From Alphaproteobacteria bacterium (lineage in GTDB: Bacteria > Pseudomonadota > Alphaproteobacteria > Kiloniellales > JAKSDN01): a stretch of 7,655 nt of DNA. Within the stretch, counting starts at the first letter, position 1; each line of letters begins with the position of its first letter. The stretch spans positions 1-7,655 of the forward strand of contig JAUVQB010000056.1 of NCBI GenBank assembly GCA_030598385.1, given 5' to 3'. Both the position numbers and the translations under genes were made by a program. The notes beneath the pieces were generated by a model. That model saw nothing but the letters and a program-made list of their open reading frames with translations. It was not told the origin of the DNA and did no database searches. Of the stretch, positions 1-4,460 are shown piece after piece.

Positions 1-434
1 AGGGCCAGTGCTTGCGGCACACCACCACGGCGGTGGACGCCACGGCCATGAGCTATAAGATCGACGCCGGCGAGAGCGCCCACGCCGGCGACTACAGCTC
101 CTGGTTTCTCTGGCCAGCCTTCTCGTTCCACGTCTATCCGGGCGGCTTGCTCAACACCTACCACTGGCGGCCGCTCGCCGTGGACCGCACGGAGGTGGTG
201 CGCGGCTGGTACGCGCCCGACGGCGAGCGCGACGAGACGGTGCTGAAAATGGCCGAGCAGGACCGCGACACGACCCTGGCCGAGGACGTGCGGCTGGTCG
301 AATCGGTCCAGCGCGGCTTGACGAGCCGCGGCTACCGGGCAGGGCCCCTCATCCTCGATCCCGAGTACGGCGTCGACAGCGAGCACTCGGTCCGGGCTTT
401 GAAGGATTGGCTGCTCGAGGCCCTGGCCGACTAG
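1..434 (+). CDS. Rieske non-heme iron oxygenase, alpha subunit C-terminus (partial, 5' end outside window)
   Basis: The frame is open from the first bases to a TAG stop at 432-434, so the N-terminal Rieske [2Fe-2S] domain lies outside the window. A TTG at 12 is not a credible start because the frame is open upstream of it and the protein lacks its first domain. Counting from that TTG codon as residue 1, the visible part looks like the end of the catalytic (Ring_hydroxyl_A, SRPBCC-fold) domain. Residues 31-53 carry a WFLWPAF-F-VYPGG stretch typical of this fold. Residues 91-103 read EDVRLVESVQRGL, the usual C-terminal helix, and D92 is a candidate for the aspartate of the 2-His-1-Asp iron site. 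The family hydroxylates aromatic rings or quaternary amines (choline, carnitine, glycine betaine types) using electrons from a separate reductase. The substrate cannot be read from this part. The family call is firm; the subfamily is open. Confidence 0.85.
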   Translation, partial: GQCLRHTTTAVDATAMSYKIDAGESAHAGDYSSWFLWPAFSFHVYPGGLLNTYHWRPLAVDRTEVVRGWYAPDGERDETVLKMAEQDRDTTLAEDVRLVESVQRGLTSRGYRAGPLILDPEYGVDSEHSVRALKDWLLEALAD

Positions 435-435
435 A

Positions 436-503
436 GAATCCGGCGGGGCCGGCCGCGCGGCTGCCTGTTGCGAGCATATGACGGTTGTGCGACAGCCGGA
501 TTC
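436..503. repeat. Widely spaced 9-bp inverted repeat after the oxygenase gene
   Basis: GAATCCGGC at 436-444 is the exact reverse complement of GCCGGATTC at 495-503, with 50 nt between the arms. The left arm begins 2 nt after the oxygenase stop codon. The enclosed sequence contains further GC-rich self-complementary bits (GGCCGGCC at about 447-454). No T-tract follows, so it is not a standard intrinsic terminator. It may fold in the oxygenase transcript end or in the leader of the phosphate genes, or be chance in GC-rich DNA. Confidence 0.4.
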
Positions 504-511
504 GCGGTAAA

Positions 512-526
512 TCGGCGGCCCGCCGA
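512..526. repeat. 15-bp palindrome upstream of the phosphate unit
   Basis: TCGGCGG at 512-518 and CCGCCGA at 520-526 are exact reverse complements around a single central C. It sits 35 nt before the DUF47 start codon. As RNA it could form a short five-pair hairpin; as DNA it could be a dimer-binding site. No recognisable Pho box (two CTGTCA-type half-sites) is present in 435-561, so phosphate control through PhoB is not supported by the sequence. Confidence 0.35.
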
Positions 527-561
527 CGATTCCTATTTGAACCGACAGCACGGGTACGGCC

Positions 562-1242
562 ATGGCGCCTGCGCGCAACACCATGTTTGCCAAAAACCTG
601 ACTCTTTTCCGCCGAACCAAGGCGCTCGAGAGTCAGATCGACGACTTCCTCAATAAGCTGTCGCAGTCGGCGCTCGTCTTCCGGCGGGCGGTCGATATCT
701 ATCTCGCCGAAGGCGCCACCGCGGAGTTCGAGGAGAAGCTCAGCCAGGTGAACGAGCTCGAGAGCCAGGCCGACAAGCTGCGCCGCAGCGTGGAGACTCA
801 GCTCTACGCCCAAACCCTGATTCCAGAATCCCGCGGCGACGTGTTGGGCCTGATCGAGAACCTGGACTCGGTCCTCAATCTCTGCGAAGGCGGGCTATGG
901 GCCTTCTCCATCGAGAAACCCGACATACCGGCGGAATTCCACGCCGACTACCGGGCCCTGACCGAGCAGGTGGTCAATACGGTGGAATCCTTGGTGCTCG
1001 CCTCGCGCGCCTTCTTCCGCAATATCGAGGCGGTCCCCGATCACATGCACAAGGTCATGTTCTACGAGAAGGAGGCCGACAAGGTCAGCACCAAGCTGAA
1101 GAAGGCTATCTTCGCCACCGACTTGCCGCTCAGCCACAAGGCGCATCTGCGCAATTTCGTCGAGCACATCGACAATCCGGCGGACAAGTCCGAGGACGTG
1201 GCCGACCGCCTGGCGATCTACACCATCAAACGAACCGTCTAG
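562..1242 (+). CDS. DUF47/PhoU-like phosphate transport regulator
   Basis: A 226-residue all-helical cytosolic protein of the DUF47 (TIGR00153, PhoU-related) family, which usually travels with PiT permeases and is thought to modulate their activity. Its size is typical of the family. Acidic motifs of the PhoU type are visible: ESQAD at residues 67-71, YEKEAD at 168-173, and the C-terminal HIDNPADKSEDVADRL at 202-217, whose spaced aspartates resemble the metal-cluster-binding helices of PhoU. The segment RGDVLGLIENLDSV (91-104) matches the conserved first metal-motif helix, although the usual paired aspartates are reduced to one there. The start at 562 was chosen as the first ATG in the open frame. 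A second ATG at 583 would drop seven residues, and neither has a strong ribosome-binding site. The PiT gene follows after 12 nt, almost certainly as one transcript. The family is sure; its exact mechanism on the permease is inference. Confidence 0.9.
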   Translation: MAPARNTMFAKNLTLFRRTKALESQIDDFLNKLSQSALVFRRAVDIYLAEGATAEFEEKLSQVNELESQADKLRRSVETQLYAQTLIPESRGDVLGLIENLDSVLNLCEGGLWAFSIEKPDIPAEFHADYRALTEQVVNTVESLVLASRAFFRNIEAVPDHMHKVMFYEKEADKVSTKLKKAIFATDLPLSHKAHLRNFVEHIDNPADKSEDVADRLAIYTIKRTV

Positions 1243-1254
1243 CGCCTGAGTTCT

Positions 1255-2739
1255 ATGGAACTTGCGGTTCTCTTCTTCCTGACCAGCGGCCTGTTTTTGG
1301 GCTGGTCGCTAGGCGCCAACGACGCGGCCAACGTATTTGGCACCGCGGTTGGCACCCAAATGATCCGCTTCTCGACGGCGGCGATCATTTGCAGCCTGTT
1401 CGTGATCCTGGGCGCCGTGATCAGCGGTGGCGGCGCGGCCCACACGCTGGGCCGCCTGGGCGCGGTGAATGCCCTGCCCGGCTCCTTCATGGCGGCCCTT
1501 TCGGCGGCCGTGTCGGTCTATCTGATGACCAAGCTGGGGCTGCCGGTCTCGACCACCCAGGCGATCGTCGGCGGGATCCTCGGTTGGAACCTGTTCAGCG
1601 AGACCCGGACCGACATCACCACTCTGACGACCATCCTCAGCACCTGGATCATCTGCCCGATCCTGGCGGCGGTCTTCGCCATCATCCTGTTCAAGCTGGT
1701 GGACAAGTTGCTCAAGGTCACGCGGCTGCACCTCTTGCGGACCGATGCCTATACGCGCCTGGGGCTGCTGCTGGCCGGCGCTTTCGGGGCCTACAGCCTG
1801 GGCGCCAACAATATCGCCAACGTCATGGGCGTGTTCATTCCTTCCTCCCCCTTCACCGACTTCAGCGTCGCCGGCCTGTTTTCCGTCAGCTCGACCCAGC
1901 AGCTGTTCCTGCTCGGCGCTTTGGCCATTGCCGTCGGCGTGGTGACCTATTCCAAGCGGGTCATGACGACGGTGGGCGGGCGGCTGCTGCCGCTTCCGCC
2001 AGTCGCCGCCTGGGTCGTAGTCGTGGCCCATTCGCTGGTGCTCTTCGTCTTTGCTTCGGAAGGCTTGGAAGCCCTGTTGCTGCGCGCCGGATTGCCGACC
2101 ATCCCGTTGGTGCCGGTCTCCAGCTCGCAGGCCGTGGTCGGCGCGGTGATCGGTATCGGCATCTTGAAGAGCGGCCGCACGGTCCAGTGGAACGTGCTCG
2201 GCAGTATTGGGCTAGGCTGGCTGGCAACGCCTATCTTGGCGGGCATTCTCTGCTTCGTCGGCCTGTTCTTCGTGCAGAATGTCTTCAACCAGCAAGTCTA
2301 CCGCCCGATTCCCTATACCGTGTCCGACGCGGTCATCGGGCATCTCGATCGGGCCGGCGTGCCGGTTGCGGGACTCCGGGAGCACACGAACCGGAGTTAC
2401 GGCTCGGCGCGGGAATTCGCCACCGTGCTGGACGGGGTTTCGGACCTCACGGCAAAGGGCCGGGACAGGGTCATGATCGCGGCGGAGATCGACGAGATGT
2501 TGGTGGATATCTCCCGATTCGCCGAGCTAGACGGCACCTGGCTGACCCATGACCAACTGGAATCCGCCTACAGCCTTGCCAGCGAGTCCTATCGCCATCG
2601 CTGGCAATTGGCAGAGGCGCTGGCAGCGGCGAGCCCGGATTGGCGGATGCTCGAGGACAACAGGGCGAACAAGGCCCACAACAAGGACCTGGGCAAGAAG
2701 CTCGACTCGCTCTACCGGGCGTTCCGCAAGCTCCGCTAG
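1255..2739 (+). CDS. PiT-family inorganic phosphate transporter with C-terminal soluble extension
   Basis: A 494-residue inner-membrane permease of the PiT (PHO4) family, which imports phosphate with protons or sodium. The two inverted-topology repeats are plain. The first carries GANDAANVFGT (residues 20-30) and GLPVSTTQAIVGGILG (95-110). The second carries GANNIANVMGV (183-193) and VPVSSSQAVVGAVIG (286-300). A last hydrophobic segment runs to about residue 340. From about 345 to 494 the protein is hydrophilic and probably helical, rich in charged residues and ending in a basic tail (KKLDSLYRAFRKLR). This adds about 150 residues beyond the transport core and probably lies in the cytosol. It is a plausible contact for the DUF47 protein encoded 12 nt upstream. 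The ATG at 1255 places the N-terminus at the first membrane helix, as expected. The metal-phosphate versus free-phosphate preference cannot be read here. Confidence 0.93.
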   Translation: MELAVLFFLTSGLFLGWSLGANDAANVFGTAVGTQMIRFSTAAIICSLFVILGAVISGGGAAHTLGRLGAVNALPGSFMAALSAAVSVYLMTKLGLPVSTTQAIVGGILGWNLFSETRTDITTLTTILSTWIICPILAAVFAIILFKLVDKLLKVTRLHLLRTDAYTRLGLLLAGAFGAYSLGANNIANVMGVFIPSSPFTDFSVAGLFSVSSTQQLFLLGALAIAVGVVTYSKRVMTTVGGRLLPLPPVAAWVVVVAHSLVLFVFASEGLEALLLRAGLPTIPLVPVSSSQAVVGAVIGIGILKSGRTVQWNVLGSIGLGWLATPILAGILCFVGLFFVQNVFNQQVYRPIPYTVSDAVIGHLDRAGVPVAGLREHTNRSYGSAREFATVLDGVSDLTAKGRDRVMIAAEIDEMLVDISRFAELDGTWLTHDQLESAYSLASESYRHRWQLAEALAAASPDWRMLEDNRANKAHNKDLGKKLDSLYRAFRKLR

Positions 2740-2770
2740 CTTGGGAGGTTCTCCGGACCTCGCCCCTGCG

Positions 2771-2788
2771 CGTCACGCGGACGTGACG
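2771..2788. promoter_or_regulatory. Inverted repeat upstream of the dioxygenase promoter
   Basis: CGTCACG (2771-2777) and CGTGACG (2782-2788) are exact 7-bp inverted arms around CGGA. The element is 31 nt after the PiT stop and ends 11 nt before the candidate -35 box of the dioxygenase gene, a normal place for an activator site. It could also act as a weak terminator for the PiT transcript, since TTTT follows at 2798-2801, though the T-run is short and 9 nt away. I cannot tell the two roles apart from sequence alone. Confidence 0.4.
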
Positions 2789-2799
2789 AGGCGGACGTT

Positions 2800-2828
2800 T
2801 TGTCGCCATCTTTCGGCCCCCATATGAT
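2800..2828 (+). promoter_or_regulatory. Candidate sigma70-type promoter of the intradiol dioxygenase gene
   Basis: TTGTCG (2800-2805) matches TTGACA at four of six positions. TATGAT (2823-2828) matches TATAAT at five of six, with an ideal 17-nt spacer. Transcription would start near 2835 and give a leader of about 27 nt that includes the ribosome-binding site. This implies the dioxygenase is transcribed separately from the phosphate genes upstream. Confidence 0.45.
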
Positions 2829-2846
2829 GCCCAGAGGCGCACTTGC

Positions 2847-2852
2847 GAGGAG
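2847..2852 (+). promoter_or_regulatory. Ribosome-binding site of the dioxygenase gene
   Basis: GAGGAG lies 9 nt before the ATG at 2862 and fixes that start. A second purine run, GGGAGG at 2855-2860, is too close to the start codon to be the main site. Confidence 0.6.
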
Positions 2853-2861
2853 TCGGGAGGG

Positions 2862-3527
2862 ATGGCCGAGAAGCTCACGCGCCGTGGCCTGGTGACGTCC
2901 GCTGTAGCCGCCGGAATGGCGGGATTCGCCCTGGCGGGGCGCGTGGGCGAAGCGCTGGCGGAGCTGGTGGCGACGCCGCGCCAGACCACCGGGCCGTTCT
3001 ATCCCGTCGAGCTGCCGCTCGATTCCGACAACGATTTGGTGCGTGTCGCGGGCCGCCCGCAGCAGGCCGCCGGCAACGTCTTCCATCTCTTCGGCCGGGT
3101 GCTCGATCCCGACGGGCGTGCCCTTTCCGGGGCCGAGGTGCAGATCTGGCAGTGCGACGCCCGCGGCTACTACCACCACCCGCGCGACCGGGGCGGTCAG
3201 GCCGACCCCAACTTCCAAGGCTTCGGCACGGCCATGACGGATGCGGACGGCGCCTATCGCTTCCGCACCATCCGGCCGGTCGCTTATCCGGGCCGCACGC
3301 CGCACATCCACTTCGCGGTGCTGGGGTCGGAGTTCGATGCCCTGGTGACGCAAATGTACCTGCGCGGCGAGCCGGGCAACGAGCGCGACGGTCCGTTCCG
3401 CGGCATCAGCGACCCGGCTGAGCGCGAAAGCGTGCTGGTCGCCGCCGAGCCCGCACCGGAGGTCGAGGCCGGCGCGCTCGCCGGCACCTTCGATCTGGTG
3501 ATCGGGAAAAGCCTGTTCAAAACATAG
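2862..3527 (+). CDS. Exported (Tat-signal) intradiol ring-cleavage dioxygenase, protocatechuate 3,4-dioxygenase-like
   Basis: A 221-residue Fe(III) intradiol dioxygenase, the family that opens catechol-type rings between the two hydroxylated carbons to give muconate products. The four iron ligands are in place by comparison with PcaH: Y104 (in RGYYHH), Y142 (in RPVAYPGR), and H148 and H150 (in TPHIHF). R145 fits the conserved active-site arginine. The block FQGFG-A-TD-DG-YRFRTI (118-137) is typical of the protocatechuate branch, and the N-terminal helical dimerisation domain of catechol 1,2-dioxygenases is absent. The N-terminus has a twin-arginine-like signal: TRRGLV at residues 6-11, a hydrophobic stretch to about 26, and ALA at 31-33 as a possible cleavage site. 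Periplasmic location is therefore likely. There is only one subunit gene, with no pca genes alongside, so protocatechuate is not assured as substrate. The family is sure; substrate and export are inferred. Confidence 0.88.
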   Translation: MAEKLTRRGLVTSAVAAGMAGFALAGRVGEALAELVATPRQTTGPFYPVELPLDSDNDLVRVAGRPQQAAGNVFHLFGRVLDPDGRALSGAEVQIWQCDARGYYHHPRDRGGQADPNFQGFGTAMTDADGAYRFRTIRPVAYPGRTPHIHFAVLGSEFDALVTQMYLRGEPGNERDGPFRGISDPAERESVLVAAEPAPEVEAGALAGTFDLVIGKSLFKT

Positions 3528-3557
3528 GCGTTACCAAGGAACGGAAGCACCAAAAGA

Positions 3558-3585
3558 GAAGGCCCGGGTTCGCACCCGGGCCTTC
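3558..3585. terminator. Bidirectional intrinsic terminator between convergent genes
   Basis: GAAGGCCCGGGT (3558-3569) and ACCCGGGCCTTC (3574-3585) form a perfect 12-bp stem with a TCGC tetraloop. It lies 30 nt after the dioxygenase stop and 25 nt after the stop of the minus-strand BI-1 gene. On the minus strand the stem is followed by TCTCTTTT, a usable U-tract. On the plus strand the following bases (GATCTTGCGGTTTG) are only moderately T-rich, so termination should be stronger for the BI-1 transcript. Confidence 0.85.
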
Positions 3586-3610
3586 GATCTTGCGGTTTGC
3601 TTGTTTCCGC

Positions 3611-4339
3611 TTAGTCGCCGCGCATCATCCCCAGGATGTGCAGGATCCAAACGAACATGGTCACGAAAGCACCATAGAGTATGAACGCGCCAAAGATCGC
3701 CTTGCGGACCGTCACGTCCTGCCCGTCGCTCTCGTAATACATGCGCTTGATCGCCTGGGTGTAGTAGGCGGTCATACCCGAGAACAGCAGCACGATGCCG
3801 ACGGACAGCAACAAGTCGAGCCCCGCACTCTGGATGAAGATCCAGTTCACCACCACAGCAATGATCAAGCCGATGGATGCCATGGCGCCAAAGGTGCCGA
3901 ATGCACTAAGATTTTTCTTGGTGGTGTAGCCTAGTAGGCTCATCCCGGCGAAGGTGGCCGCGGTGATCATGAAAGCACGGGCGATCAGCATAGGATCGAT
4001 CTGGCCATAGACCCAGATGGTCGGGCCAAGTACCAAGCCCCACAAACCGGCGTATGCCCAGAACACCACTTGAGCCGTTCCGACCGACTTGGACATCATC
4101 AGCTTCGGTGCCATCCAGCCCATGCCAAGTATGGCGATGAAGAACACCCAGAACATCGAGGCAATCGACATCACCAGGCTTTCGTTCGTCGCCACCATCA
4201 TCGCGATCGCGCCGGTGAAGGCCACGCCGAGGGACATGTAATTGTAGACCCGCAGCATGTAGCTGCGCAGGCCGACGTCGATCTCGGCGCGCGCGGCCTC
4301 GGTGCGGGTCATGGTCGTGCGTTGAGGGTCAAAAGCCAT
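3611..4339 (-). CDS. BI-1 (Bax inhibitor-1/YccA, UPF0005) family seven-helix membrane protein
   Basis: A 242-residue protein with a polar N-terminus of about 25 residues and seven hydrophobic segments near residues 29-50, 55-77, 88-111, 116-137, 145-169, 174-193 and 212-236. The order DVGLRSYMLRVYNYM (21-35), LLGYTTKKNLSAFG (135-148) and AIKRMYYESD (196-205) is characteristic of alphaproteobacterial BI-1 members. The family includes proton-sensitive calcium-leak channels (YetJ) and the FtsH-associated YccA; the job of this copy is not known. Oddly, the aspartate expected in the TAYDTQ motif of helix 6 is Y193 (TAYYTQ). The expected LYLDFIN of helix 7 reads LYGAFVT, with A224 at the aspartate position. 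The start ATG (4339-4337) has only a weak AGAGA ribosome-binding site 7 nt away. The gene has lower GC than its neighbours. It stands alone between a promoter at 4380-4409 and the hairpin at 3558-3585. Confidence 0.9.
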   Translation of the reverse strand: MAFDPQRTTMTRTEAARAEIDVGLRSYMLRVYNYMSLGVAFTGAIAMMVATNESLVMSIASMFWVFFIAILGMGWMAPKLMMSKSVGTAQVVFWAYAGLWGLVLGPTIWVYGQIDPMLIARAFMITAATFAGMSLLGYTTKKNLSAFGTFGAMASIGLIIAVVVNWIFIQSAGLDLLLSVGIVLLFSGMTAYYTQAIKRMYYESDGQDVTVRKAIFGAFILYGAFVTMFVWILHILGMMRGD

Positions 4340-4379
4340 GATTCAGTCTCTGTGCTCCGTGAAACTCGTGAATTGCCCC

Positions 4380-4409
4380 ATGATATGGGCTTTTTTGCCG
4401 ATGAATCAA
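4380..4409 (-). promoter_or_regulatory. Candidate sigma70-type promoter of the BI-1 gene
   Basis: On the minus strand TTGATT (4409-4404) and TATCAT (4385-4380) are separated by 18 nt. They match the -35 and -10 consensus at four and five of six positions. The start site would fall near 4373, giving a leader of about 34 nt. The -35 box lies inside the palindrome at 4396-4424. Confidence 0.5.
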
Positions 4410-4424
4410 CTTGATTCATCGGCA
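4396..4424. repeat. 29-bp perfect palindrome overlapping the BI-1 -35 box (candidate operator)
   Basis: TGCCGATGAATCAA (4396-4409) and TTGATTCATCGGCA (4411-4424) are exact 14-bp inverted arms around one central C. The element lies in the 121-bp gap between the ABC permease stop and the BI-1 start. As an RNA hairpin on the minus strand it is followed by AAAAAAG rather than a U-run, and on the plus strand the T6 run precedes it, so it is a poor intrinsic terminator. Its overlap with the -35 box fits a repressor site better, although it may still slow read-through from the ABC genes. Confidence 0.6.
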
Positions 4425-4460
4425 TTCAGCCTAAGAGGATTCCATTAAATTTCTGTAATA

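Noticed and set aside
485..513. Possible promoter TTGTGC / 17 nt / TAAATC before the DUF47 gene
   Set aside because: Each box matches only three of six consensus positions. It is too weak to report as a feature in this repeat-rich gap.
1309..2031. Minus-strand open frame of 240 codons opposite the PiT gene
   Set aside because: It is antisense to the PiT core, rich in Gly, Asp, Gln and His, with no domain or ribosome-binding site.
897..2552. Plus-strand open frame of 551 codons overlapping the DUF47 and PiT genes
   Set aside because: It is a shadow frame. It spans the junction of two real genes and has a low-complexity Arg/Gly/His-rich translation.
1..3527. A joint aromatic-degradation operon linking the Rieske oxygenase and the intradiol dioxygenase
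   Set aside because: A complete phosphate-transport unit lies between them. The dioxygenase has its own promoter and export signal, and the Rieske protein resembles amine-type oxygenases as much as aromatic ones.
4396..4424. Palindrome read as an intrinsic terminator of the ABC operon
   Set aside because: On the minus strand the stem is followed by an A-run, not a T-run, so it does not meet the terminator pattern.
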